Assembly: GCF_024494655.1 (NCBI RefSeq)
Contig: NZ_JANHDL010000003.1
Location: 186,001 to 250,000 of the forward strand
Source: Halorubrum laminariae
GTDB lineage: Archaea > Halobacteriota > Halobacteria > Halobacteriales > Haloferacaceae
Length of the DNA: 64,000 bases
Direction of reading: 5' to 3'
A program made the translations under genes and the position numbers. Of the stretch, positions 44,605-53,262 are shown one piece after another (position 1 is the first letter of the stretch; every line of letters begins with the position of its first letter). The notes under the pieces are model-generated. The model searched no databases and was not told the DNA's origin. It saw nothing but the letters and a program-made list of their open reading frames with translations.

Positions 44605-45051
44605 TCAGTCCCGGGAGCCGTCGTCGAACCGAACCGAGTCGGTCGGTCGACCCGCTTCGTCGATCACCGAATCTGCGACGACGATCGGACAGTCGATACG
44701 GACGGCGAGCGCGAGCGCGTCAGAGGGACGGGCGTCGAAGACGAACTGCTCAGGTTCACCGTCCTCGTATCGCTCGGCGTCGACCTTGGCGTAGAAGGTT
44801 CCGTCGCGGAGGTCGTCGATCCGGACTCGGTCGATCGCACCGCCGAACTCGGTGAGAATCTCGACGAGGAGGTCGTGGGTGAGCGGCCGGTCGAACGGCT
44901 CGCCTTCGAGCGCCGTCCCGATCGACTGCGCCTGATCGGCACTGACGAAGATCGGGAGGTAGTCGCCACGAACGGAGAGGATGACCGCCGGTACGTCGCC
45001 GCCGGGCGCGGATCCCGTCCCGACGCCGACGACCTCGGCTTCGTGTGTCAT
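44605..45051 (-). CDS. Bifunctional nuclease family (DUF151) protein
   Basis: The 148-residue product starts at the ATG at 45051. It shows the DUF151 core: VILSVRGDYLPIFVSADQAQSIGTAL, RPLTHDLLVEILTEFGG, and FDARPSDALALAVRIDCPI, which is the family's most conserved stretch. Plant and bacterial members have RNase/DNase activity. A metal-binding role for the conserved Asp/Ser in RPSDA is assumed. It is the first of two minus-strand genes. Confidence 0.9.
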   Translation of the reverse strand: MTHEAEVVGVGTGSAPGGDVPAVILSVRGDYLPIFVSADQAQSIGTALEGEPFDRPLTHDLLVEILTEFGGAIDRVRIDDLRDGTFYAKVDAERYEDGEPEQFVFDARPSDALALAVRIDCPIVVADSVIDEAGRPTDSVRFDDGSRD

Positions 45052-45116
45052 ACCGGACCATCGGGGCGGCGACATGAATAGCTAACCCACGCGACGGGTC
45101 TGCGGTCACGCCGGAC

Positions 45117-45815
45117 TCAGCGACCGGCGCGCCAGTGCCAGTACGCCCACACGACGGTGAACACGAGCGCGGCACCGACGAAGAAAACGACACCGGGCTC
45201 CAGAAGTGAGACGGCGTAGTCTGCGAGCGGGTCGGTGACATACTCAACAGTCCCGTCAATTCCGTCTCCGCCACCGGATCCGCCACCGAATCCGCCATCG
45301 CTTTCGATCGACGGGCTGTCTCCGCCCGCCGCGTCGTCGCCGCCGGAGGTTGTTCTCGACACGCGCACGGTCGGGCCCGCCACGGAGAGAACCCGCTGTG
45401 CCGCGACGGCCGCGAGGCCGATGATCCCGTATCCGCCGAGCAGGCGCATGAGGGCGGTCTTGATCCCGCTTGACGATTCGCTGCCGCCGGCGAACAGCAC
45501 GAGCGGTTCGTCCGCGGCGGCGTACACGTCCATCTCGCGACCCTTCTCGGAGTAGGTCGTATCGATCACGTCGACGAGATCCGCGTCATCGAGCTTTCCA
45601 AGGTGGTACTGGACGTTCTGCAGCGAGGTGTCGACGGCGGCGGCGAGCTCCGACTTCGTCGCCGGTTCGTCGTGGAGTCGCGTGAGAATTTTGCGGGCCG
45701 TCTCGGAGCCGAGTGCGGCGATGAGATCGTCCGCGTCCTCGTCGTCGACGCCGACCACACGCGGCTCTTGGTCGTCCGGAGTTCGGTCCGGCAGGGAGGG
45801 CAACAGCCGGGACAT
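45117..45815 (-). CDS. ArsR-type HTH regulator with C-terminal membrane anchor
   Basis: The 232-residue product from the ATG at 45815 has an N-terminal winged helix (ETARKILTRLHDEPATKSEL, then SLQNVQYHLGKLDDADLVDV), a wing (TYSEKGREMDVYAA), a hydrophobic segment (YGIIGLAAVAAQRVL), a Gly/Ser-rich loop, and a second hydrophobic segment at the C-terminus (VVFFVGAALVFTVVWAYW). It looks like a DNA-binding protein tethered to the membrane, which could sense envelope state directly. Targets are unknown. Confidence 0.85.
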   Translation of the reverse strand: MSRLLPSLPDRTPDDQEPRVVGVDDEDADDLIAALGSETARKILTRLHDEPATKSELAAAVDTSLQNVQYHLGKLDDADLVDVIDTTYSEKGREMDVYAAADEPLVLFAGGSESSSGIKTALMRLLGGYGIIGLAAVAAQRVLSVAGPTVRVSRTTSGGDDAAGGDSPSIESDGGFGGGSGGGDGIDGTVEYVTDPLADYAVSLLEPGVVFFVGAALVFTVVWAYWHWRAGR

Positions 45816-45892
45816 ACGCCCACCTCTACCCCGTGAGAATACAAGTGTGTTGGATCGGTGACCGGACGAGCGCGGCGAGACGGACGAACCAC

Positions 45893-45964
45893 CGGCACAC
45901 CGGAGCGAGCGCATCACGGCACACCGGGGCGAGCGCATCACGGCACACCGATGCGAGCGCACTA
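45893..45964 (+). repeat. Three tandem 24-base repeats
   Basis: Three consecutive 24-base units, beginning CGGCACACCG and containing GCGAGCGCATCA, occupy the gap between the HTH-membrane gene and the TraB gene. The first two differ at one base; the third diverges at three or so. They lie 45 bases before the TraB start, so they may form part of its promoter region. Confidence 0.85.
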
Positions 45965-46008
45965 TCGACTCACAAACCCTAAACGCGGCGACGGAGTAGG
46001 GCGTGGCA

Positions 46009-47763
46009 ATGACAGAGACGCCAGGGGACGCCGAGGGACGGTCCTCCCCCCCGACGGCGACCGACTCCCCGGCGAGCCAGTCGGCGGATCCGGCGACGGG
46101 CTCCGTGACGGTCGTCGGGACCGCGCACGTCTCCGAGCGCTCCGTCGACGAGGTCGAAGAGACGATAGAGCGGGAGCGCCCCGATGTCGTCGCCGTCGAA
46201 CTCGACGAGGGGCGATACCGCCAGATGCAAGGCGAAACGCCCGACGATCTGGATGCCGGCGATCTGCTCAAAGGGAACACTGTCTTCCAGTTTCTCGCGT
46301 ACTGGATGCTCTCGTACGTGCAGACGCAGCTCGGCGACCGCTTCGACATCGAGCCGGGAGCCGACATGCGCGCGGCCATCGACGTCGCGGAGGGACTCGG
46401 GATCGACGTCGCCCTCGTTGACCGCGACATCCAAACGACGATCCAGCGCTTCTGGGCGCGGATGTCGCTCACGGAAAAGCTTCGGATGGTCGGCGGGCTG
46501 GCGTTTGGAATTACGGATCCCCGGATCGTCGGCGTCGTCGTCGGGCTGTTCGTCGGGATCCTCGCCGGACCGGTCATCGGGCTGTTCGGCGGCGCACTCG
46601 GGATCTCAGACGCACTGTTGACAAGCGTCGCCGGCGGCGTGCTCGCGGCAGTCGGGGTCGGCCTCGTCGTCGATCAGGTCGGAAAGGCCGGACTCTCCCC
46701 CGATGCACGGCTTTACGCGGCGAGCGCGCTCGGCGTCGGGTCCGGGATCGTCGTTGCGGCGTTCGGGCTCGCGGATGGACTCGTCGCGGCGTATCTCGGC
46801 GGGTTCATCGTCACCGCTATCGGGAGCCTCGGACTCGGACTCGCGTTCGGGCTCACGTTCGGCGTCGTCGTGGCCGCCCTGCTCGGACTGGCCGGGAGGG
46901 GCGGAAGCGACACCGAATATGAGGGGATCGAGGGGCTCGATGTCGACGACCTCACCGACGCCGACGTGGTGACCATGATGATGGAGGAGTTCCGCCAGTT
47001 CTCGCCGGGCGGCGCGGAGGCGCTCATCGACGAGCGCGACGCCTTCATCGCCCATCGGCTCGTCGCGCTCCGCGAGGCCGGCCACGACGTCGTCGCGGTC
47101 GTCGGTGCCGGCCACCGCGAGGGCATCGAACGATACCTCACGAACCCGTCGTCGCTTCCCCCCATGGCGGACTTGGTCGGCCGCGAAGACGGACGAGGGT
47201 TCCCCTGGAAGAAGCTGATCGGCTACGGTATCACGGTCGGGTTCGTGGCGTTCTTCGTCCTGCTCGCGCTCGCCGGCGTCGAGAACGCCTTCCTGTTCCG
47301 GCTGTTCGGCGCGTGGTTTCTGATCAACGGCGTCTTCGCGTTCGCGTTCGCCAAGATCGCCGGCGCACGCTGGCTGTCCGCCGGCGTCGGCGGTGCCGTC
47401 GCGTGGATGACCTCGATCAATCCGATGCTCGCTCCCGGCTGGTTCACCGGCTACGTCGAACTCCGGACGCTGACGGTGAACGTCGGCGACATCGGGACGC
47501 TTAACGACCTGCTCTCGGACGAGGCCCTCTCGCCGAGCGACCTCGTCTCGGCGATGCTCGACGTGCCGCTGTTCCGACTCATCGTCGTCGTCGCGATGAC
47601 GAACGTCGGCAGCATCGTCGCGAGCTTCCTCTTCGCCGTGTACGTCATCCCCGCGATGTTCGGGGCGGAGGTCGGCGGCGTCGACGAGGTGAGCCGACTG
47701 ATGATCGAGGGTGCGAGACGCGGTGCCGAACTGGTCGGAAACGCAGTCACGGGGGGAGCATGA
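46009..47763 (+). CDS. TraB family membrane protein
   Basis: The 584-residue product from the ATG at 46009 has an N-terminal TraB/PrgY domain: VVGTAHVSERSVDEVEETIE, VVAVELDEGRYRQM, and VALVDRDIQTTIQRFW. This is interrupted by a hydrophobic glycine-rich domain and resumes with the VVAVVGAGHREGIERYL motif. The second half has several membrane helices. TraB relatives include Enterococcus PrgY, which degrades or sequesters pheromone, and GTAHVS/GAGHREG resemble haem-binding or metalloprotease-type histidines. It overlaps the site-2 protease gene (ATGA). Confidence 0.9.
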   Translation: MTETPGDAEGRSSPPTATDSPASQSADPATGSVTVVGTAHVSERSVDEVEETIERERPDVVAVELDEGRYRQMQGETPDDLDAGDLLKGNTVFQFLAYWMLSYVQTQLGDRFDIEPGADMRAAIDVAEGLGIDVALVDRDIQTTIQRFWARMSLTEKLRMVGGLAFGITDPRIVGVVVGLFVGILAGPVIGLFGGALGISDALLTSVAGGVLAAVGVGLVVDQVGKAGLSPDARLYAASALGVGSGIVVAAFGLADGLVAAYLGGFIVTAIGSLGLGLAFGLTFGVVVAALLGLAGRGGSDTEYEGIEGLDVDDLTDADVVTMMMEEFRQFSPGGAEALIDERDAFIAHRLVALREAGHDVVAVVGAGHREGIERYLTNPSSLPPMADLVGREDGRGFPWKKLIGYGITVGFVAFFVLLALAGVENAFLFRLFGAWFLINGVFAFAFAKIAGARWLSAGVGGAVAWMTSINPMLAPGWFTGYVELRTLTVNVGDIGTLNDLLSDEALSPSDLVSAMLDVPLFRLIVVVAMTNVGSIVASFLFAVYVIPAMFGAEVGGVDEVSRLMIEGARRGAELVGNAVTGGA

Positions 47764-48428
47764 GCGGGACACCGCAGGGGCGGCGGATCGGCGGACTGTA
47801 CTTCAGCGGGACCGAGATCCGGGACCTGCTCGTGGCGTGGCTCGCGCTCGGCGTCGCGTTCATGTTCTTCTTCGTCGGCGGGTCGGCGGGGATCGGTCGG
47901 ATCGTCGCCGCCGGCGTGGTCGCGCCGCTCGCGGTCGCGCTCTCGACCGCAGGCGTCGCGTTCCTTCTCCACGAACTCGCACACAAAATCGTCGCGGTTC
48001 GCTACGACCAAGTCGCCGAGTTCCGCGCCGACACGAGCATGCTCTTTCTCGCCGTGATGAGCTCGCTCTTGGGATTCATCTTCGCCGCGCCCGGTGCGGT
48101 CCACCACCGCGGACGACTGACGCCCCGCGAGCACGGCCACATCGCGCTCGCGGGTCCGGCGGCGAACGGCGTTCTGGCGCTCGTCTTCCTCCCGGCGATG
48201 GCCGCCGGCAGTCTGGTCGGGAGCCCGATCCTCTCGCTCGTCGGCGCGCGCGGCGTGGCCATCAACGTCTTCCTCGCCGCGTTCAACCTGATCCCGTACG
48301 GCCCTCTCGACGGCAAGACCGTGCTCGGGTGGAGCAAGCCGGTCTGGATTGTGTCCTTCGTCCCCGCCGTCCTCCTTGCCGTCGGACTCGTGTTCGTCGG
48401 CGGGCTCGGGTTCGGCGGCCCGTTCTGA
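47760..48428 (+). CDS. Site-2 protease-like intramembrane metalloprotease (M50)
   Basis: The 222-residue product has the M50 signature HELAH (71-75) in a membrane helix and the second motif NLIPYGPLDGKTVLGW near residue 178, where the Asp is the third zinc ligand. Six or so membrane helices fit the compact S2P core without a PDZ domain. It would cleave membrane-anchored substrates. Its start overlaps the TraB gene, so the two proteins are probably made together and may cooperate. Confidence 0.92.
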   Translation: MSGTPQGRRIGGLYFSGTEIRDLLVAWLALGVAFMFFFVGGSAGIGRIVAAGVVAPLAVALSTAGVAFLLHELAHKIVAVRYDQVAEFRADTSMLFLAVMSSLLGFIFAAPGAVHHRGRLTPREHGHIALAGPAANGVLALVFLPAMAAGSLVGSPILSLVGARGVAINVFLAAFNLIPYGPLDGKTVLGWSKPVWIVSFVPAVLLAVGLVFVGGLGFGGPF

Positions 48429-48489
48429 GGACCGGCGCGCGCTCGTCGGGAACGGTGCGTTTTTGCTCCACGAGCGTCCCTCGACACAC

Positions 48490-49527
48490 ATGACAGAGGG
48501 CGAGGACGCCGAAAAGGAGCAGGACGACGCCGTACCCGACGAGGAACTCACCTACGCCGACGCCGGCGTCGACATCGACGCGAGCGAGGCGGCGACCGCG
48601 GCGCTGGTCGGGGCGGCCGGCGGCGACGTGACGGGCGAGGGGACCGACAGCGACTACGCCGGGTTGATCGACATCGGCGACCGCTACCTCGCGCTCGCGA
48701 CCGATGGCGTCGGGACGAAGCTACTCGTCGCCGAGGCGCTCGGCGACTACTCGACGGTCGGGATCGACTGCATTGCGATGAACGTCAACGACCTCGTCGC
48801 CGCCGGCGTTCGACCCGTCGCCTTCGTCGACTACCTTGCCGTCGAAGAGCCCGACGAGCGGTTCGCAGAGCAGGTCGGCGAGGGGCTCTCCCGCGGCGCA
48901 GAACTGGCCGACATGGCCCTCGTCGGCGGCGAGACCGCGGTGATGCCGGACGTTATCAAGGGACTCGATCTGGCCGGCACCTGCGCCGGGCTCGCGCCGA
49001 AAGACGGGGTGTTCGAGGGATCGGCGCGGCCCGGCGACGCCCTCGTCGGCTGGCGCTCCTCCGGAATCCACTCGAACGGGCTCACGCTCGCTCGCGAGGC
49101 CGCAACGCGGGATCACGCGTACGACGATCCCTTCCCGTTCGACGGGTACGACACGGTCGGCGAGGCGCTACTCGAACCCACCAAAATCTACGCCAACCTG
49201 CTCGGTCCGCTGCGGGACCACGCCGTTCACGGCGCTGCCCACATCACCGGCGGCGGCTGGACAAACCTCGACCGGCTCGGCGACTACCGGTACGTCGTCG
49301 ACGACCCGTTCGACCCGCATCCCGTCTTCGAGTTCGTCCAGTCGGAGGGAAACGTCTCGGGCGAAGAGATGCACCGGACTTTTAATATGGGAACCGGCTT
49401 CGTCGCCGCCGTGGACGAGACGGATGCTGGTGCGCTGGCCGAGGCGGCGGACGGACGCGTGATCGGCCGCGTCGAGGACGCCGACGGCAACGAGGGAAGC
49501 GTGTCAATACGCGGACTGGAGCTGTAA
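48490..49527 (+). CDS. purM: Phosphoribosylformylglycinamidine cyclo-ligase (AIR synthetase)
   Basis: The 345-residue product starts at the ATG at 48490 and has the PurM pattern: LTYADAGVDIDA, LALATDGVGTKLLVAEALG, VGIDCIAMNVNDLVAAG, ALVGGETAVMPDV, and the C-terminal GSGF-type strand FNMGTGFVAAV. It converts FGAM to AIR in purine synthesis using ATP. The acidic N-terminal leader of about 18 residues is a haloadaptation. It is preceded by a TTTTTG promoter element about 25 bases upstream. Confidence 0.96.
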   Translation: MTEGEDAEKEQDDAVPDEELTYADAGVDIDASEAATAALVGAAGGDVTGEGTDSDYAGLIDIGDRYLALATDGVGTKLLVAEALGDYSTVGIDCIAMNVNDLVAAGVRPVAFVDYLAVEEPDERFAEQVGEGLSRGAELADMALVGGETAVMPDVIKGLDLAGTCAGLAPKDGVFEGSARPGDALVGWRSSGIHSNGLTLAREAATRDHAYDDPFPFDGYDTVGEALLEPTKIYANLLGPLRDHAVHGAAHITGGGWTNLDRLGDYRYVVDDPFDPHPVFEFVQSEGNVSGEEMHRTFNMGTGFVAAVDETDAGALAEAADGRVIGRVEDADGNEGSVSIRGLEL

Positions 49528-49581
49528 GGTAGGAACTGAGCTGTAAGGAATGATCGCGTGTTCTCAGCCGGCGAATGGCGG

Positions 49582-50610
49582 CTACGTCGCCTCTGCGTCG
49601 GCGTCCGCCGTCGGTGTCGCATTCTCGTCCGTGGCCCCCGCCGCGCCGTCCGACTCGGCTTCGGTGGTTTCGCTCTCGCTGTCGTCGCCGTCAGATGTCT
49701 CCTCCTCGTCGCCCGCAGACGCCTCCTCGTCGTCCTCAGACTCGCTCGATGGGGTGTTCGACGGCTCTCGATCCACTTCCTGAACGAGCTTCATCTCGCC
49801 GCGTGCACGGAGTGTGCCGTCTATCTCGGCATCCTCGTGCACGACGAGGTCACCGGCGGAGATGTCGCCGAGCACCCGCGCGCCGGCCTCGACGGTGACC
49901 GTCCCGCCGCGGGTGGTGACATCGCCGTGGATGACCGTGTCCGCGCCGACCGTGATTCCCTCGCGAGCGCGTAGGGACCCGAACACCTCGTTGCGCTCGC
50001 CGACGCGGATCGACTCGGCCCGGATGTTCCCGTGGAGTCGACAGTCGTCGCCGACGGTTGCCGGCGTCGAGACGCGCCACGCGTCGTCCGATATCTCGGC
50101 ACCGCGAGGGACGAGCAGGGGGTCGCGCACGTCGTCACCGTCGGCGAGCGCCGTCGCAAGTTCGTCTGCCGCATCGGTCTCACCGATCCGCAGGAGCTGT
50201 GAGAGGACGATGAAGTAGAAGACGAGCGTGGGGACCGGGTTTCGAATGACGATCCACCCGTTCGCCTCGAACCCCTCCTCGATCGTCACGTCGTCGCCGA
50301 TGTCGAGGTCGCCGGAGACCATCAGCTGGCCGGTGACGGTCACCCGCTCGCCGATGTACGCGTCTTCGCCGACGAGCACGTTGCCGTCGACGGAACACCA
50401 CGTGTCGAGCCGACAGTCGCCTTCGGCCTCGATGTCGCCCCCGACGCTCACGCGCTCGCCGATGGCGACGTTGCGTCCGCGGAGCCCGAACTCGACCGTC
50501 GACTGACTTCCCACGAGCACGTCGCCGTCGATGACGAGATCGTGTTCCTCGACGGTCGTCCCGGACGGGACCGCGAGCTTGTCTATCGGATCGCCTCCTC
50601 GCAGCGACAC
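49582..50610 (-). CDS. Polymer-forming (bactofilin-like) protein with a central hydrophobic segment
   Basis: The 342-residue product begins at a GTG. Strands in two blocks (about 20-115 and 165-270) repeat with a roughly six-residue periodicity, for example VLVGSQSTVEFGLRGRNVAI and GDVTTRGGTVTVEAGARVLG, as in bactofilin beta-helices. Between them is a hydrophobic stretch, NPVPTLVFYFIVLSQLLRIG (about 122-141), that could contact the membrane. The C-terminal 70 residues are acidic and disordered. It may form a membrane-associated scaffold; the function is unknown. Confidence 0.82.
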   Translation of the reverse strand: MSLRGGDPIDKLAVPSGTTVEEHDLVIDGDVLVGSQSTVEFGLRGRNVAIGERVSVGGDIEAEGDCRLDTWCSVDGNVLVGEDAYIGERVTVTGQLMVSGDLDIGDDVTIEEGFEANGWIVIRNPVPTLVFYFIVLSQLLRIGETDAADELATALADGDDVRDPLLVPRGAEISDDAWRVSTPATVGDDCRLHGNIRAESIRVGERNEVFGSLRAREGITVGADTVIHGDVTTRGGTVTVEAGARVLGDISAGDLVVHEDAEIDGTLRARGEMKLVQEVDREPSNTPSSESEDDEEASAGDEEETSDGDDSESETTEAESDGAAGATDENATPTADADAEAT

Positions 50611-50758
50611 ACCGAGAGCACACCCTCCGCACCTATAAACCGTGTGGGGAGTCGGACGCGCGTCGGACGGCGCGGAATCGACGACAAACCGCGTGTGGAT
50701 CTCTCTCGATGCGGGAGGGGGCCGCCATCCTTATGAGTCCCGGTGAGAAGGCCTCAAT

Positions 50759-50941
50759 ATGGGATTCGGATCGTACGACGAGAGCGAACAGAAGGACCAA
50801 GACGTCGACACCGACGACGACGGAGCCGTGAACGTCCACGAGAACGACCACGACGGCGAGGTCTCCATCGAGGGCGGAGCGTCGACCGACGACCTCGTCG
50901 GTCGTCTCTCGGAGATGAAAGACGACTCCCACGAGGAATAG
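50759..50941 (+). CDS. Small acidic protein (DUF5786 family)
   Basis: This 60-residue, strongly acidic protein (MGFGSYDESEQKDQDVDTDD, with DDLVGRLSEMKDD near its C-terminus) matches the haloarchaeal family DUF5786 as I recall it. It has no Cys or hydrophobic segment. It is followed by another small haloarchaeal protein (DUF5800-type) about 90 bases on. Confidence 0.8.
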   Translation: MGFGSYDESEQKDQDVDTDDDGAVNVHENDHDGEVSIEGGASTDDLVGRLSEMKDDSHEE

Positions 50942-51031
50942 CTCTCGGGCACTTGGGTGGCGGCTCTAGCAGCGTGCGCCACTCGACCGCGAACGCGTTC
51001 ACTTTTATCCCGTCGGAGGCTACGATCGCTC

Positions 51032-51229
51032 ATGAGCACTGACTTATCATTCACTAGAGACGGAGTCGATGTCGTCTACGAGGGAACCGAGTTCGAACTG
51101 GAGAAGGACCTGATCGAGGAGGCGACGGGGAAGGGGTACCGCGACGTCACCGACCACGAAATTCTGCAGATCGTCGCGGAGGACCCGACCCTCGACGGCG
51201 AACCTGTGCGGATCGGCGACGTGTTGTAG
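51032..51229 (+). CDS. Small conserved protein (DUF5800 family)
   Basis: The 65-residue product starts at the ATG at 51032, after a TTTTATC element about 25 bases upstream. It reads STDLSFTRDGVDVVYEGTEF, then helical VTDHEILQIVAEDPTL and GEPVRIGDVL. It matches a haloarchaeal family I recall as DUF5800. There are no metal-binding residues. The function is unknown. Confidence 0.8.
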   Translation: MSTDLSFTRDGVDVVYEGTEFELEKDLIEEATGKGYRDVTDHEILQIVAEDPTLDGEPVRIGDVL

Positions 51230-51296
51230 GAATACTCCGTTCGCGCCAACCGAGCCACAGCAGTACGACTTTACCACTCGACCGACTCGGGCCGGT

Positions 51297-52505
51297 ATGG
51301 ATCCGCGGCAGACGCTCTCGGCGCTCGTCGGCTCGAAGAGACGCATGGCGCTTCTCGGACTGCTCGTCCTCGGAGGAGCGATCGGTGGGGGGTTCGCCCT
51401 CGGCTTGTTCGGCGTGCCGAGCGTCGCGGCAGTCGACAACACCTTCGGCGGGGTGACAAACGAGACGACCGATATCGAGACGGACCTGACGGTGTCGAAC
51501 CCGAACCCGGTCGGCGTCGGACTCGACGGCGTCGCCGTCGACTACACGATATCGATGAACGACATCGAGATGGCGCAGGGCGGTCGCGAGGGGGTCCAGA
51601 TCGGGACCGGCAACTCGACATTGCGGTTCAACACCAGCCTCCAGAACGACGACATCCCCGCTTGGTGGGTTAGCCACGTCCGCGACGGCGAGCGGACGAC
51701 GGTACGGATCGAGGCGACCGCCACTTCCGGGTTGCTCGGTCGCGGCGTGGATTTCTCGCAAACCCGCGAGATAGAGACCGACCTCCTCGGGGCATTCACC
51801 TCTGACGAGACGCGGCCGGTGAACGCCGACAGCGCACTCGTCGACGATCCCGTGTTGTACGTCAACGAGACGCAGGCATCGTGGGGGTCTGTGAGCGAAT
51901 CGGAGACGCCGATCGACATGGCGTTCACCGTCTACAATCCGAACTTGGAGCCGTACGCGATAACGGAGATTGGCTACACCGTCACGATGAACGACGTCGA
52001 GATGGCGACGGGACGGACCGAGGAGGGATACGTCATTCCCTCGCATAGCACCGAAACGATCGAACTCACGGCCGGGCTCCGAAACGAACGGCTCGACGAG
52101 TGGTGGGTGACCCATCTCGACGAGACGGTCAACGGCCATCAGGTGAGCGACCTCCGGATCGACTTCTATGCCGTGGTCGAACTCCCCGGTGGCCAAGAGG
52201 TCACGGTCCCCCTCGACGAACTCACCTACGAGGAGACCGTCGAGACCGATATCTTCGGCGAAGGAGAAGACGTGCGAGACGGCGACGCGAGCGGAGACGG
52301 ATCCGCTGGCGACGACGGGTCTACCTCCGACGACGGGGGCACAGACGACGAGAGCGGCGGCAACACCGACGGATCGACTGACGGGACGGACGATGGAACG
52401 GACGAGGACGAGAATACGACAGACGAAACTGACGACGAGAATACGTCTGACGACAACACCACAGACGACGGCGGCCAGACGGACGGCGGCGTGTTGCCGC
52501 TTTGA
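51297..52505 (+). CDS. Membrane-anchored WHy/LEA-2 domain protein
   Basis: The 402-residue product has an N-terminal hydrophobic anchor (MALLGLLVLGGAIGGGFALG, about 17-36). Two WHy/LEA type 2 domains follow, at about 45-165 and 180-315. Both show the LTVSNPNPVGVGLDGV or FTVYNPNLEPYAITEIGY pattern with a later STLRFNTSLQND-like strand. The last 85 residues are a disordered Asp/Gly/Thr-rich tail. The LEA-2 fold is linked to desiccation and osmotic stress in other organisms. It is probably exposed outside the membrane. Confidence 0.85.
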   Translation: MDPRQTLSALVGSKRRMALLGLLVLGGAIGGGFALGLFGVPSVAAVDNTFGGVTNETTDIETDLTVSNPNPVGVGLDGVAVDYTISMNDIEMAQGGREGVQIGTGNSTLRFNTSLQNDDIPAWWVSHVRDGERTTVRIEATATSGLLGRGVDFSQTREIETDLLGAFTSDETRPVNADSALVDDPVLYVNETQASWGSVSESETPIDMAFTVYNPNLEPYAITEIGYTVTMNDVEMATGRTEEGYVIPSHSTETIELTAGLRNERLDEWWVTHLDETVNGHQVSDLRIDFYAVVELPGGQEVTVPLDELTYEETVETDIFGEGEDVRDGDASGDGSAGDDGSTSDDGGTDDESGGNTDGSTDGTDDGTDEDENTTDETDDENTSDDNTTDDGGQTDGGVLPL

Positions 52506-52657
52506 GTCAACTGGTCCAGTTCGGTCAGTAGTGGTGGTCTTCCAATACGTCGCGGTCGCTCTAGAGATTCCGGCAGGTAGTGCAGAATACCCGCTATCGA
52601 GTATGATCTTCGCCGAATCAGACAGATGTGTCTCAAAGTGGTTGGAACCCGAGATAA

Positions 52658-52832
52658 TGGGGCCGGAGGGATTTGAACCCCCGATCGACTGATATCTCCG
52701 GTGCGCCTCGGAACTCCAGAGGGTCGTCAACACGACCGATGATCAGTCGGCCGCTCGGTATATCAGTCTGGAGTGTCGTCCCGGGCGCGAGCCTCTGGAG
52801 TCAGTCGCCATGCCTGGCTTGGCCACAGCCCC
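52658..52832 (-). tRNA. tRNA-Trp (anticodon CCA) with an intron
   Basis: Exon 1 (52832-52795) gives the acceptor strand, D arm and the anticodon loop up to position 37 (CTCCAG). Exon 2 (52693-52658) supplies position 38 to the discriminator A. Joined, they make a 74-base cloverleaf with a 7-bp acceptor and intact anticodon and T stems. The 101-base intron sits between positions 37 and 38. Haloarchaeal tRNA-Trp introns carry box C/D guide RNA activity for modification of the tRNA itself. The intron here has two CTGA boxes consistent with that. Confidence 0.96.
52694..52794 (-). ncRNA. tRNA-Trp intron, likely box C/D guide RNA
   Basis: The 101-base intron contains two CTGA elements (box D or D' candidates) and GACGA sequences resembling box C. 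A 9-base complement of the anticodon-loop/intron junction (CCTCTGGAG) lies in its 3' half, so it can pair with the exon-1 border. In relatives the intron guides 2'-O-methylation of the tRNA-Trp anticodon region, which is family knowledge. Confidence 0.65.
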
Positions 52833-52950
52833 ACGCGTGATCTCGCGTTAGCACGTTGCCGAAACGCAGATAAAGGGGTTTCGATCACGGCCGATCGGGA
52901 GACGTGAACGTGACGAGTTCACGTTTACAGCCGTCCCGACCATCTCGGCG

Positions 52951-53175
52951 TCACTCCCGATCGTCGGCGCTCCAGTCGCACTCCTGACATTTGTATCCCG
53001 TGACGAACTCGGTCACGCTCGGCATGTAGCCCACCGAGATGACGTCGCCGCCGCACTCCGGGCATTCACGATCGGCATCCGTGATAGACTCCGCCTCTAG
53101 CACCGACTCCCCTTCGACGAGCTCTGCGAGCTTCTCGGGCGTCACCATCCGCCCCTGCACGACGCGGTTTGACAT
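52951..53175 (-). CDS. Small zinc-ribbon protein (DUF5795 family)
   Basis: This 74-residue protein has a conserved start (MSNRVVQGRMVTPEKLAELV) and a C-terminal zinc ribbon, CPECGG at about 38-43 and CQECDW at about 63-68. It matches the haloarchaeal family I recall as DUF5795, usually located beside DUF5794, as here. A TATA-like TTTAGGTG element lies upstream. The function is unknown. Confidence 0.85.
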   Translation of the reverse strand: MSNRVVQGRMVTPEKLAELVEGESVLEAESITDADRECPECGGDVISVGYMPSVTEFVTGYKCQECDWSADDRE

Positions 53176-53262
53176 AGCTGGTGTACACTGTCCATCACCT
53201 AAATACCGGCGACACGGACAGGTCGGATCACACGAAACGGAGATTGGCGACGATCGCCCGAC

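Noticed and set aside
45816..46577. Long N-terminal extension (to 46577) for the ArsR-membrane protein
   Set aside because: It would be antisense to the TraB gene and cross the tandem repeats; the winged-helix fold starts near the ATG at 45815.
46606..47772. 388-residue open frame antisense to the TraB gene
   Set aside because: Low-complexity Arg/Glu/Asp content and full overlap with an intact membrane gene; typical high-GC shadow.
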